Assembly (NCBI GenBank): GCA_903831405.1
Contig: CAIKXM010000040.1
Coordinates: 1-44,103 of the forward strand
Direction of reading: 5' to 3'
Source: an uncultured bacterium
Lineage (GTDB): Bacteria > Babelota > Babeliae > Babelales > Babelaceae
Length of the DNA stretch: 44,103 nt
The notes beneath the pieces are model-generated. The model saw nothing but the letters and a program-made list of their open reading frames with translations. It had not been told where the DNA came from and did no database searches. Made by a program: the position numbers and the translations under genes. Within the stretch, counting starts at the first letter, position 1. Every line of letters starts with the position of its first letter. Of this stretch, positions 9,721 through 18,432 are shown piece by piece.

Positions 9721-10437
9721 ATGAATATTCGCTTGTGTCGCTTGAGCATTGTACTTGTTGTGTGTAATGCTTTTGGATTGGTATATGCGATGGAACGGCA
9801 AGTTAGCGATAATGCGCAAATAGTTGACTTAGTACAGCTTCATACCAGCCAGCAGCCGGCAAATATACGATTTAAAACAACAATATATAGGCAGCTTTTA
9901 GATTGTCCTATTGGAAGGGCGAAAGGCTTCTTGAAGCATTTTTATACGAATGAACCATCTTCTGATCAAAATATAATAATACAAGAAGCTATTGAGATTG
10001 TTAAAAGAATCAGTGATTCGCAAAACAGGCAAGATAAACCACCTTTTGACGGTGCCTATACAGTTCTTGATTGGGCAATGGGACTTTCAGGAAAAGAATT
10101 ATCTAGTCTTCAAGCTTTGCTTAACGGTGCAGGACTCCAATATATGCTAGAGGCTTATCTAAATGAGCAGCTAGGCCAAGGGCTGTTACATTTGGCAGTA
10201 CATGCGCATAATAACAAGCTTATCAGTTGGCTGATACACGAGGGCAGTGAACAGCTACCTGTTGAATCTGATTTTGTTAATAAAAAAAACAGAGCTAATC
10301 AAACAGCGTTTGATATTGCGCAAATTCTTTGTGATGAATGTTATCCTCGTCGGTTCGGTGGTTACGATAAGCGAGAATTTTTTGTTCAGATGATGAGAAT
10401 TTTGCAAAATGGTGGCGGCAGGCGTGTGACTAAATAA
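9721..10437 (+). CDS. Secreted ankyrin-type protein, paralogue 3 of 3
   Basis: This 238-residue protein has a signal peptide ending LVYA-MERQ. It follows the architecture of the preceding gene: a GRAKGFLKHF helix, TVLDWAMGLSG, NGAGLQYML, an ankyrin-type unit QGLLHLAVHAHNNKLISWLI, and a second unit ANQTAFDIAQIL. The last residues are Gly/Arg-rich and basic (GGGRRVTK). A promoter lies at 9631-9659. The tandem arrangement indicates local duplication followed by strong divergence. A role in host interaction is inferred only from secretion plus the ankyrin fold. Confidence 0.82.
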   Translation: MNIRLCRLSIVLVVCNAFGLVYAMERQVSDNAQIVDLVQLHTSQQPANIRFKTTIYRQLLDCPIGRAKGFLKHFYTNEPSSDQNIIIQEAIEIVKRISDSQNRQDKPPFDGAYTVLDWAMGLSGKELSSLQALLNGAGLQYMLEAYLNEQLGQGLLHLAVHAHNNKLISWLIHEGSEQLPVESDFVNKKNRANQTAFDIAQILCDECYPRRFGGYDKREFFVQMMRILQNGGGRRVTK

Positions 10438-10697
10438 TCTATTGTAGATGTCGAGACTCTGGCGATAATGGTCCATATGGTTTTTTGAACTGATAATTGG
10501 TTATTCTGATGGGTTTTTGGGTCAGGTACGTTATGCATATCAATGGCAAAAATCTCAACATAAAAGTATCATGCAAGCCATAAAGCATTATTATCAAAAT
10601 AGCGCTCAATACATAGCTGTATCAGATCAATTGTTGAACGCTTTTTATTGTATGCAAAATTGTGCGTTTTTTTGTATATATTTTTGAACATTTTTCC
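10438..10697 (+). other. Intergenic stretch with a short open remnant
   Basis: Between the third ankyrin gene and gyrA there are 387 bp without a convincing gene. Positions 10469-10687 are open in one plus frame for 72 codons, and an internal ATG at 10571 would give a 38-residue peptide. The translation (for example GYSDGFLGQVRYAYQWQ) looks protein-like but lacks a proper start and Shine-Dalgarno sequence. It could be a decayed gene fragment or chance. Confidence 0.25.
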
Positions 10698-10726
10698 CTG
10701 ACAAAACATTGTATCTGTTGTATACT
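10698..10726 (+). promoter_or_regulatory. gyrA promoter
   Basis: CTGACA (10698-10703), a 17-bp spacer and TATACT (10721-10726) form a near-consensus sigma-70 promoter. It leaves an untranslated leader of roughly 90 bases before the gyrA start. Confidence 0.65.
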
Positions 10727-10824
10727 CAAATCATACTTTATTACTGTTATTTTTTAACCGTATTGTATTTATTTTTAGAAAACCAAAAAAGTTTTACTTA
10801 TATACTGACAAAGAGGGTTACGCA

Positions 10825-13458
10825 ATGGAATCGGATACACGTTCAACTGATGTTATAATGGGTATTAAACCAATACTTGTTGAAGAAGAATTGAAAGGTT
10901 CGTTCCTTGATTATGCGATGTCTGTTGTCGTAAGTCGCGCAATCCCCGATGTTCGCGATGGACTCAAACCAGTACATCGTCGTGTGCTATACTCCATGCA
11001 TCAACAAGGGTTTTTTTATAATAAGTCCTATCACAAATCGGTGCGTGTCGTTGGTGAAGTTCTTGGTAAATTCCATCCTCATGGTGATCAGGCAGTCTAT
11101 GCAACAATGGTTGGCATGGTACAAAATTTCTCAAAGCGTTACCCATTACTTGATGGCCAGGGAAACTGGGGATCGGTAGATGGTGACTCTGCAGCTGCTA
11201 TGCGATACACCGAAGTCCGTATGAAGAAAATTTCTCAAGAGTTGCTTGCAGATATAGACAAAGAAACCGTTAAATTTGTACCAAACTTTGATGAATCTAT
11301 TGTTGAACCAACGGTATTACCATCACGTCTTCCTCATTTGCTTATTAATGGAACTACCGGCATTGCCGTTGGTATGGCAACCTCTATTCCGCCACATAAT
11401 CTGCGCGAAGTGGTAAAAGGCTGTCTATTAATACTCAAAAACAAAGATGTATCTGACTCAGAACTGTTTGCTGCAATTCCCGCTCCAGATTTTCCTACCG
11501 GTGGTATCATATGTGGTCGCGATGGCATTGTAAGAGCATACAAAACAGGCCGTGGTAGCTTGACGCTGCGCGCGGTTGTCTCAGTCGAAGAAACAAAAAA
11601 AGGGCAAGCGCTTATCATTACCGAACTACCCTACCAGGTACAAAAGAGTGCGGTTATTATCAAAATTGCTGACTTGGTCAAAGATAAAGTTGTTGAAGGT
11701 ATCTCTAACATTCGTGATGAATCTGACAAACAGGGCATGCGTGTTGTTATTGAACTGCGCCGTGGTGAAGAGCCTGAAGTTATCAAAAATCAATTATTTA
11801 AATACACATCATTGCAATCATCGGTTAACTTTTTGATGCTTGCCCTTCTTGATAACAGACCGCGCATTTTTAACCTGCGGGCTATGTTGCAAGAGTTTAT
11901 ACTGCACCGTGAAGAGGTTATCTACAGACGCACCCAATATGATCTTAGAAAAGCAAAATCACGCAATCATCTCCTGCAAGGATTTTTGATAGCTCTTGGC
12001 GCAATTGAAGATATTATACAATTGATTAAAGCATCGCAAACAGCAGACGAAGCTCTCCTGCGACTTAAAGAAAAGTATAACTTGTCCGAAGAACAATCAA
12101 AAGCTATTCTTGAGATGAGATTGCAACGATTAACAGGACTTGAACAATCAAAAATAAACCAAGAAATTACTGATCTGCAAAAAACTATTACGTATCTGAA
12201 CTCAATAATAGAAGATCAAACGATTCTACATGGTGAAATTGAGAAAGAACTTGTCGAGATAGGATCAATGTACGGCGACGAACGACGCACGCGCATAGAG
12301 GGTTCTGCCGAAGATATAAATGCTATCGACTTGATACCCGATGAAGACGTTGTGGTCACTCTAACCCATAAAGGTTACATTAAACGCGTACAGCTTGACA
12401 CCTATGACGTACAGCATCGTGGTGGCAAAGGTAAAATGGGCATGGTCTCTCTTGAAGAGTCTGATGACGTAGTAGAAGATGTATTCCTTGCAAAAAATCA
12501 TGACGACGTACTGTTCTTTACCTCTACGGGCCGTATATATAGCATGCGCGTATTTGAGCTTCCCGAAGGCTCTCGTATGTCAAAAGGACGCGCGCTGGTT
12601 AATGTTATCGCATTACAACAAGGCGAAAAAGTAGTAAAAATTCTCTGTGCTCGCGACATGGAACAAGCCTTTCTTGTTATGGTTACCAAAAAAGGCGTCA
12701 TCAAACGAACTCCTGCCTCAGTATTCACCAAGATTCGCTCAACAGGTATACGAGCAATAACGCTCCAAGAAAACGATGAATTAGTATTCTGCTCTCTGAG
12801 TTCTGGAACCGATTCAATCGTTATAGCAACCGCAGGTGGTTATGGAATTCGCTTTGTCGAAACAGAAGTGCGTTCCATGGGTCGACAAGCTGCCGGCGTT
12901 CGCGGTATTCGTATTCGTGGAGATGATTTTGTTGTGGGTATGGTTGTTGTCTCTGAAGATAACGATATTTTATTTGCAACAGAGCATGGCTATGGAAAGC
13001 GCGTACGCATCCAAGACTTCCGCGTCGCTCACCGTGGCGGCATGGGTGTGCGAACCATTCCTGCAAATGAGCGTAATGGACAGGTTATTGGTCTTGTTAT
13101 TGTCAGCGATGTATCAAAACTACTGCTTATCGATAGCTTTGGTAAGATTATTCGTCTTTCCTCAACAGAAATTCGTACCATGGGCCGTCAGGCACAAGGT
13201 GTTCGCCTCATTCGCCTTGAGAACGACCAGTTGCTTGCAGGTGTTGTAGCCTCTGAACATGATTATGAAGGTGATGCAGAAAAAACTGATGAAACTAATA
13301 GTACAGCAGAACTATCTACTACAGCTGAAACATCTGAAACAACTATAGAATCAGACAAAGAAAAAGAAATAAATAGTTCTGAAAAGACTGAAGAAACAAT
13401 CAAAGACAAAGCAATACGTGATTCGCAAAAGACTGAAGAAACAAGTGAAAAAGAATAA
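10825..13458 (+). CDS. gyrA: DNA gyrase subunit A
   Basis: This subunit of type IIA topoisomerase introduces negative supercoils together with GyrB. Its 877 residues match the E. coli length. The winged-helix/tower part begins with SYAMSV-like LDYAMSVVVSRAIPDVRDGL. The catalytic tyrosine is Tyr128 in AAAMRYTEVR. The C-terminal beta-pinwheel contains QHRGGKG, the GyrA box that separates gyrase from topoisomerase IV. In the quinolone-resistance region, HPHGDQAVYATMV has Gln89 and Ala93 where E. coli has Ser83 and Asp87. The protein ends in a 65-residue Glu/Thr/Ser-rich acidic tail. Its own promoter lies upstream and dprA follows after 38 bp, so the two may be co-transcribed. Confidence 0.97.
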   Translation: MESDTRSTDVIMGIKPILVEEELKGSFLDYAMSVVVSRAIPDVRDGLKPVHRRVLYSMHQQGFFYNKSYHKSVRVVGEVLGKFHPHGDQAVYATMVGMVQNFSKRYPLLDGQGNWGSVDGDSAAAMRYTEVRMKKISQELLADIDKETVKFVPNFDESIVEPTVLPSRLPHLLINGTTGIAVGMATSIPPHNLREVVKGCLLILKNKDVSDSELFAAIPAPDFPTGGIICGRDGIVRAYKTGRGSLTLRAVVSVEETKKGQALIITELPYQVQKSAVIIKIADLVKDKVVEGISNIRDESDKQGMRVVIELRRGEEPEVIKNQLFKYTSLQSSVNFLMLALLDNRPRIFNLRAMLQEFILHREEVIYRRTQYDLRKAKSRNHLLQGFLIALGAIEDIIQLIKASQTADEALLRLKEKYNLSEEQSKAILEMRLQRLTGLEQSKINQEITDLQKTITYLNSIIEDQTILHGEIEKELVEIGSMYGDERRTRIEGSAEDINAIDLIPDEDVVVTLTHKGYIKRVQLDTYDVQHRGGKGKMGMVSLEESDDVVEDVFLAKNHDDVLFFTSTGRIYSMRVFELPEGSRMSKGRALVNVIALQQGEKVVKILCARDMEQAFLVMVTKKGVIKRTPASVFTKIRSTGIRAITLQENDELVFCSLSSGTDSIVIATAGGYGIRFVETEVRSMGRQAAGVRGIRIRGDDFVVGMVVVSEDNDILFATEHGYGKRVRIQDFRVAHRGGMGVRTIPANERNGQVIGLVIVSDVSKLLLIDSFGKIIRLSSTEIRTMGRQAQGVRLIRLENDQLLAGVVASEHDYEGDAEKTDETNSTAELSTTAETSETTIESDKEKEINSSEKTEETIKDKAIRDSQKTEETSEKE

Positions 13459-13496
13459 AAATAATATAAAATAAGCACATACAAACAGGCTCTCAC

Positions 13497-14699
13497 GTGT
13501 TACCAGTAGATCGTTTTTTATTACATTGCTCTTTAATTGATGGGGTTGGACCAGCAACGGTCCAACCCTTACTCGACAACCTTCGCCAAAACGGTGAAGG
13601 GGCTGTTGAAGCATTATATCATTGCTCAATGAAAGACTTTGTATACCAATACCATATCCAAGCACGATCTGCAGCATTATTGGCAAGCGGTCTCGAAGAT
13701 ATGACAAAGCTTGAGGGAGAATGCATTGCACTTGAGCGTGAACATATTGCATGGATCAGCATTCTTGACCCCAGATACCCAGACTACTTGAGAAATACCC
13801 ATCTACCACCCATTGGACTGTATGTACAAGGCAATGCAGAGCTTTTATGCAAACAATGTCTTGTTGCCTGTGTCGGTTCTCGTGATCTGAACGAGTATGG
13901 TGAAATCGCCGCTCGTCGCATAGTAGGAGAACTGGTTACATTGGGCGCAATTGTGGTAAGTGGTGGTGCACGCGGTATCGATACTATTGTTCATAGGACA
14001 GTGCTGCAGGCAAAAGGGCAAACTATTGCTATTTTGGGCAGTGGACTGTGTGAACCATATCCAGCGCAAAATAAAAATTTATTTGAGTCTATTTGTGCGC
14101 ATGGCGGTGCACTCGTATCGCCCTTTCCACTCTATATGCGTGCCATACCAGGTAACTTTCCTGCGCGTAATCGCATTATAGCCGGCATCTCTCATGCAAC
14201 CCTGGTTATTCAGGCAGCACTGCAAAGCGGCGCCCTTATTACTGCCGCATATGCACTTGAAGCAGGACGAGAAGTAGGAGCTGTTCCCGGACGCATAGAT
14301 GATCCTCTTGCAGCCGGCTGTCATCAATTATTTACTCAGGGCGCACTAGTAGTAACTTCGGGCAAAAGTGTCCTGCAAGCACTTGGTCATGACATTGCAC
14401 TGTATCGTCAAAAAGAAATTATACCAACGCGAGATCAGTTGCTTATAGTGGATCGAGTAGAAAAAAATATCAAAAAAGAAATACCAGCGAAATCTATTGC
14501 TATCGATACAGGCACTATCGATACAGGCAATCTAATCTATATATGCAAGCAACCACGCCTATTTGATGAATTATATACTGTTGGCACATGGTCGAGCGAA
14601 TCAGCATTACGAGAAGAATTATGGAAGCTTTGTATACAGGGTGAAATTGAACAAAATTTTATGGGGCAATGGTGCTCAATCATAAAGAAACCTCTATAA
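13497..14699 (+). CDS. dprA: DNA processing protein DprA
   Basis: DprA binds incoming single-stranded DNA and loads RecA during natural transformation. The 400-residue protein has an N-terminal helix-hairpin-helix-like segment (LIDGVGPATVQPLL). Its Rossmann-type core shows VGSRDLNEYG, VSGGARGIDTIVHR, ILGSGLCEPYPAQN, FPARNRIIAG and QSGALITAAYALEAGREVGAVPG, all family signatures. A C-terminal winged helix runs through SESALREELWKLCIQGEIEQ. The start is GTG, 38 bp after gyrA, with a modest AGG upstream; I see no better in-frame ATG that keeps the N-terminal domain. Natural competence is not proven by dprA alone, since it is widely kept. Confidence 0.93.
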   Translation: MLPVDRFLLHCSLIDGVGPATVQPLLDNLRQNGEGAVEALYHCSMKDFVYQYHIQARSAALLASGLEDMTKLEGECIALEREHIAWISILDPRYPDYLRNTHLPPIGLYVQGNAELLCKQCLVACVGSRDLNEYGEIAARRIVGELVTLGAIVVSGGARGIDTIVHRTVLQAKGQTIAILGSGLCEPYPAQNKNLFESICAHGGALVSPFPLYMRAIPGNFPARNRIIAGISHATLVIQAALQSGALITAAYALEAGREVGAVPGRIDDPLAAGCHQLFTQGALVVTSGKSVLQALGHDIALYRQKEIIPTRDQLLIVDRVEKNIKKEIPAKSIAIDTGTIDTGNLIYICKQPRLFDELYTVGTWSSESALREELWKLCIQGEIEQNFMGQWCSIIKKPL

Positions 14700-14723
14700 A
14701 AAGACTGTTTAGTTTTAATAATT

Positions 14724-14748
14724 CGCCTGTTTAGAGGCGTTGTTTTTT
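14724..14748 (+). terminator. Terminator after dprA
   Basis: A five-base GC-rich stem (CGCCT / AGGCG) with a 6-base loop is followed by TTGTTTTTT. It sits 25 bp after the dprA stop codon. Confidence 0.6.
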
Positions 14749-14775
14749 GCTAAGAGCAGCAAAATATTGTATGCT
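14747..14775 (+). promoter_or_regulatory. rpmF promoter
   Basis: TTGCTA (14747-14752), 17 bp and TATGCT (14770-14775) form a promoter that begins in the T-run of the preceding terminator. It lies about 65 bp before the rpmF start codon. Confidence 0.5.
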
Positions 14776-14840
14776 TTTTAACGTATTTTATTTTAAAATT
14801 ATGTTGTATTATGTGTTTCGAATTAATGGAGTTATAGGCT

Positions 14841-15107
14841 ATGCCAGTACCAAAAAGAAAAGTTTCCCGTTGTCGTCGTGATTCTCGTCAAGCAAATAAA
14901 GGCATTACGCCAAAAGGTTTTTATTTGTGCCCTGAATGTACCGCTCCTCTTTCACCACACCAAGCATGTATGACCTGTGGTTACTACAAAGGCCGCAAAA
15001 TATTTAACACAAGCATGGACCGTGCATTAGTAAGAACAAGCGCAAAAGCAGCAATACAAGAAACTAAAGCAGCAAAAGAAGCAGCAGCCGAAGTCGAAAC
15101 TAAATAG
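14841..15107 (+). CDS. rpmF: 50S ribosomal protein L32
   Basis: L32 is a small zinc-binding protein of the large ribosomal subunit. The start MPVPKRKVSRCRRDSRQA is typical. Two CxxC pairs (CPEC at about residues 31-34 and CMTC at 43-46) form a zinc ribbon, followed by GYYKGRKI. The family is normally 55-65 residues. Here a C-terminal extension of about 30 Ala/Lys/Glu-rich residues brings it to 88. The gene has its own promoter and is followed 48 bp later by a TPR-like membrane protein, probably in the same transcript. The plsX-fabH genes that usually follow rpmF are absent from the window. Confidence 0.95.
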   Translation: MPVPKRKVSRCRRDSRQANKGITPKGFYLCPECTAPLSPHQACMTCGYYKGRKIFNTSMDRALVRTSAKAAIQETKAAKEAAAEVETK

Positions 15108-15155
15108 TAGCTTATTTTTTCAACAGATCAAATCAAGAGAATGGAGAGCTTTCGA

Positions 15156-15812
15156 ATGATTATGTTAACGCCAAAACAGCAAGAATATGCAAAATATGGT
15201 GTATACGCAGCAGCTAGCGTGCTTTTTCTCGTAATAATTGTCGGTGGATATGTTATGTATCATACGCGACGCGAAGAACAAGCTCATCTTGCTTTTGTAC
15301 GTGCTATAGATGTATACGAAAATGCAAAGCGTGCACAAGGTGATGCTAAGAAAGCATCGCTTGAAATAGCACATGATTTATTTGTTGCCGGTGAAAAAAA
15401 ACATGCTCGAAGCTCTTTTGGTCCACTCTTTAAAGTCTATCAATCATTAGTTGTGGCTGATAGTGGTGATCTTGAGCGCTCACGCGATCTTCTATCAGAA
15501 GCTCTCAAAGGTATGTCAACAACCTCTGATCTGTATTATGTATATGCAACAAGGCTTGCGCTTATGTTGTGTGACAGTACCACTGAGATTCTGCGTGGAA
15601 GCGGCGAAAAGCAGCTTGATGAACTTGCAAACAACAAAAAGAACCCCATTCGCGATATGGCATTGTATTATCGTGGAAAAATGAAATTTGATGCACTTGA
15701 TTATGATGGAGCGCTACTCTACTGGAAGCCGCTTATAGAGCAATTTGCTACGGGCAATGAGCCTTCAGCATGGGCAAAACGTGCACAAGATACGCTGGAA
15801 TATCGTATCTAA
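15156..15812 (+). CDS. Membrane-anchored TPR-like protein (YfgM-type)
   Basis: A single N-terminal transmembrane helix (YGVYAAASVLFLVIIVGGYV) precedes a helical domain built of TPR-like pairs (for example DMALYYRGKMKFDALDYDGALLYW near the C terminus). The architecture resembles the YfgM/TPR_21 family, whose E. coli member assists periplasmic chaperones at the Sec translocon; the match is by pattern only. The start at 15156 is preferred because GGAG (15143-15146) lies 9 bp upstream; an in-frame ATG at 15141 would add five residues but lacks a spaced Shine-Dalgarno sequence. The protein has 218 residues. A strong terminator follows. Confidence 0.75.
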   Translation: MIMLTPKQQEYAKYGVYAAASVLFLVIIVGGYVMYHTRREEQAHLAFVRAIDVYENAKRAQGDAKKASLEIAHDLFVAGEKKHARSSFGPLFKVYQSLVVADSGDLERSRDLLSEALKGMSTTSDLYYVYATRLALMLCDSTTEILRGSGEKQLDELANNKKNPIRDMALYYRGKMKFDALDYDGALLYWKPLIEQFATGNEPSAWAKRAQDTLEYRI

Positions 15813-15842
15813 AGAATTCAAGTATATAGAATTTATAAAAAA

Positions 15843-15890
15843 ACAAACCTCGCTTGAGAGCACACCTCTGCAGCGAGGTTTGTTTTTTAT
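15843..15890 (+). terminator. Strong terminator after the TPR-like gene
   Basis: A perfect 12-bp stem (ACAAACCTCGCT / AGCGAGGTTTGT) with a 17-base loop is followed by a T-run. An A-run before the left arm could also serve minus-strand transcripts. Confidence 0.85.
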
Positions 15891-16148
15891 ATATAATAAA
15901 AGCTCTTTTTTTTGTTCTCACTTAAATGTGTTACGCTACAAGGGTAATTGTATAATTATTTTTTTAATTTTGCGCATTGTAGTAAAAAATTGAAAGCTTT
16001 TTTAAAAAGCATATCAGCCTCCTCCAACCAGAAGGGCGCAGTATGCAAAAAAAAATATAGTGAATACTATATAACGAAAAGACTTGATACATATCTCTAT
16101 AGAAAAATGAATAGTGTCGATACTATTTAGCAGCATAGGTAAAGAAAA
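15891..16148. other. AT-rich leader region of gltX
   Basis: The rest of the 336-bp gap before gltX contains a short self-complementary GCTTTTTTAAAAAGC stretch near 15993 and no convincing gene. I could not pick a clear promoter; TTGATA at 16084 has no well-placed -10 box. Confidence 0.3.
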
Positions 16149-17621
16149 ATGGAATCAAAAAAAATAGAAACAGTTCGCGTACGATTTGCACCTTCCCCAA
16201 CGGGTCATCTGCATATTGGCAGTTTGCGCTCAGCGCTCTTTAATTGGCTATTTGCACGCCATACTGGCGGACAATTTTTGCTACGCATAGAAGATACTGA
16301 TCTAGAGCGTTCAAAAGATGAATATACCAGTGGGTTGCTTGATTCGCTTGCTTGGTGTGGTTTATCTGCTGATGAGCCTATTATGATACAATCCAGTCGC
16401 AAAGATGAACATCAAAAAATTGCTGATCAAATGGTAGCTGCTGGCACTGCCTATCGCTGTTATTGTACCGCCCAAGAACTTGATGAACGTTTGGGTAAAA
16501 GTTCTCAAGCAGGAGGAGAATACCGTAAATATGACCAGCATTGTTGCAAGTCTCAGCATGGTACAAATCAAATAACATCTGTTAAAGACACTGAAAAACC
16601 ATATGTCATTCGATTTCGCATTCCACAAACAACCCAAGAACAACAAATAGGCTTAATTTTTAATGATAGCATTCGTGGGCCCGTGCACTTTAATGCTGAT
16701 CAATTTGATGATTTTGTTATTATTCGCTCTGATGGTATGCCAACCTATAATTTTGCGGTTGTTGTTGACGATGCATATATGAACATCACGCATGTTGTTC
16801 GAGGAGAAGACCACCTGATTAACACCCCAAAACAAATATGGTTGTATCAAGCTCTTGGCTACCAGGTGCCACAGTTTGCACACATTCCCCTTATTCTTGG
16901 GCCGTCGGGACAAAAGCTCAGTAAAAGAGATGGCGCGGTATCTGTTGGTGATTATCAGGCCAAAGGCTACCTTGCTCAAGCGCTCTGCAATTACTTGGTA
17001 CGCCTTGGCTGGTCTCATGGTGATCAAGAGATTTTTACCCCAGAAGAATTGATAGCATCATTCTCGCTTGATGCCGTCGGCAAAAAAGGAGCAATTTTTG
17101 ATATCGAAAAACTAAATTGGGTTAACAGTGTGTATATCAAAGCAAGCAGTGCAGAAACTATAATTGATCTTTGCAATACAGATATTGGCATTGAATGTAG
17201 CAAGCGCTATCCATTATGGACTGCAAGTCGTATTGCCAAAGCGATTACTCTGGTTAAAGAGCGTTGCAACACCCTGCTGCAGATAGTAGAAGAAATTGAT
17301 AGCCTATACAATAAACCACACTATACTCGCGAGCAGCTCTGTGCATTGCAGCAAGATTATTCTCTGCAAGCGCTCTGTGTGCAAAAGATCATTGCACTGG
17401 AATTTGACCAGGAAGAAAACAAAGAAGTGTATCAAAAAGCTATCAAAGCCGTTATGGTTGAGTGCACTATAACTATGCGCACGCTTGCACCGCTCATGCG
17501 CTATGCATTGCTTGCAAAAACAGATAGCATTGGAATTTTTGACTGTATTGAAATTATAGGATGGCAAGAGTGTCGCAGTCGACTAACTCTTTTTATAGAG
17601 GAAATTATCACATGTCAGTAA
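16149..17621 (+). CDS. gltX: Glutamyl-tRNA synthetase
   Basis: This class I aminoacyl-tRNA synthetase charges tRNA-Glu, and in many bacteria tRNA-Gln too, followed by amidation. The 490 residues match the family. The first signature RFAPSPTGHLHIGSLRSALF has HIGS at residues 22-25. The glutamate-binding LLRIEDTDLERS follows, and the KMSKR-equivalent is KLSKR at 256-260 (GPSGQKLSKRDGAVSV). VRGEDHLINTPKQ is also typical. The C-terminal helical anticodon-binding part is present but divergent. The ACP-like gene overlaps its stop codon, so they form one transcript. No glnS or gatCAB is visible here, although a tRNA-Gln lies at 29040. Confidence 0.96.
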   Translation: MESKKIETVRVRFAPSPTGHLHIGSLRSALFNWLFARHTGGQFLLRIEDTDLERSKDEYTSGLLDSLAWCGLSADEPIMIQSSRKDEHQKIADQMVAAGTAYRCYCTAQELDERLGKSSQAGGEYRKYDQHCCKSQHGTNQITSVKDTEKPYVIRFRIPQTTQEQQIGLIFNDSIRGPVHFNADQFDDFVIIRSDGMPTYNFAVVVDDAYMNITHVVRGEDHLINTPKQIWLYQALGYQVPQFAHIPLILGPSGQKLSKRDGAVSVGDYQAKGYLAQALCNYLVRLGWSHGDQEIFTPEELIASFSLDAVGKKGAIFDIEKLNWVNSVYIKASSAETIIDLCNTDIGIECSKRYPLWTASRIAKAITLVKERCNTLLQIVEEIDSLYNKPHYTREQLCALQQDYSLQALCVQKIIALEFDQEENKEVYQKAIKAVMVECTITMRTLAPLMRYALLAKTDSIGIFDCIEIIGWQECRSRLTLFIEEIITCQ

Positions 17622-17884
17622 ATAGAGTCGAAATTATTGAACGATTAACAACAATTATTGCAGATCAATTAAGTAAAGACGTCGAAAAAATTAGAAACAT
17701 AGTTGCAATACAGCCGGATGCTGAACTTGAGCTGCTTGGGATAGACGAACTTGAACACTTTGAACTTATGATGAATATCGAAGAAGCATTTGAGTGTGAA
17801 ATATCTGACCAAGAAGCTGAAGGCCTGCTGCATTTTGGAGAACTTGTTGACTTTGTTATCGAGTGCAGGGAAAAAAATCCATAA
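17612..17884 (+). CDS. Acyl-carrier-protein-like protein lacking the attachment serine
   Basis: This 90-residue acidic protein has the helix pattern of acyl carrier proteins: ERLTTIIADQLSKDVEKIR, then LLGIDELEHFELMMNIEEAF, then ISDQEAEGLLHFGELVDFVIE. In ACPs the second block reads LGADSLDTVELVM with Ser carrying 4'-phosphopantetheine. Here residues 45-47 are Asp-Glu-Leu, so the Ser is replaced by Glu46 and the protein should not be phosphopantetheinylated. The start ATG overlaps the gltX stop and has AGAGGA 10 bp upstream; an upstream in-frame ATG at 17561 lies inside gltX without such a site. It could be a structural or regulatory ACP relic. Family confidence is good; function is unknown. 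Confidence 0.75.
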   Translation: MSVNRVEIIERLTTIIADQLSKDVEKIRNIVAIQPDAELELLGIDELEHFELMMNIEEAFECEISDQEAEGLLHFGELVDFVIECREKNP

Positions 17885-18011
17885 AGACACCAGGGTAGTT
17901 TTTTATTATTAAACAAATTAATATGCAATAAATACCCTTGTAGCGGTACCTATTAAAAATGTGAATCTAGAAGAAAAATAACTTTTTTAAAAAAACAATC
18001 TGAAAGCATAT

Positions 18012-18368
18012 ATGAAATACAATATAGTTTTTTGCGTATTGATCAGTACATCATGTTGTGCAATGCAACAAAGCATTGAGCACGTGCCAACAAGTGCAGC
18101 AAAAATCACTATAGACACTTATGATAGTGCTGAACGAATACCAGACGCTGCATCCCCCGTAATAGCAACACTGCGACAAGACTATTTACTACTGGGAGCA
18201 GCTCAGCAAAATAACTTTGAACGAATTAAAGAGCTTATTGAACGCTACAATGTTTCACCAACGGTTCGAGATATTACTGGTCACATGGCGATTACACTTA
18301 CCACTGATCCACTGATACGAGAGTATTTGCACACTAAAATGCTCGAGCGCAGAGCGCGTTGCCATTAA
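18012..18368 (+). CDS. Small secreted ankyrin-like protein
   Basis: This 118-residue protein has a short signal peptide ending TSCCA-MQQ. It carries one ankyrin-type unit (YLLLGAAQQNNFERIKELIERYN, then a beta-hairpin and the partial helix GHMAITLTTD). The C terminus is basic. The Met-Gln immediately after the predicted cleavage site recalls the Met-Glu of the three secreted ankyrin proteins at 7873-10437. The Cys pair before the cleavage site could suggest a lipoprotein, but the residues before it do not form a good lipobox. No clear Shine-Dalgarno sequence is present. Function unknown. Confidence 0.65.
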   Translation: MKYNIVFCVLISTSCCAMQQSIEHVPTSAAKITIDTYDSAERIPDAASPVIATLRQDYLLLGAAQQNNFERIKELIERYNVSPTVRDITGHMAITLTTDPLIREYLHTKMLERRARCH

Positions 18369-18381
18369 ATTTATAAAAAAT

Positions 18382-18432
18382 ATTGTTACAGTTTTTTTTG
18401 AAAAACATGAACATCAAAATAACTGTAACAAT
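18382..18432. repeat. 12-bp inverted repeat forming a hairpin
   Basis: ATTGTTACAGTT (18382-18393) and AACTGTAACAAT (18421-18432) are perfectly complementary around a 27-base loop. The hairpin abuts the larger palindromic element. It may help terminate the preceding small gene, though no T-run follows. Confidence 0.6.

Noticed and set aside
10469-10687. Small gene before gyrA
   Set aside because: The frame has no good start or ribosome-binding site and overlaps the promoter region. Listed only as an uncertain remnant.
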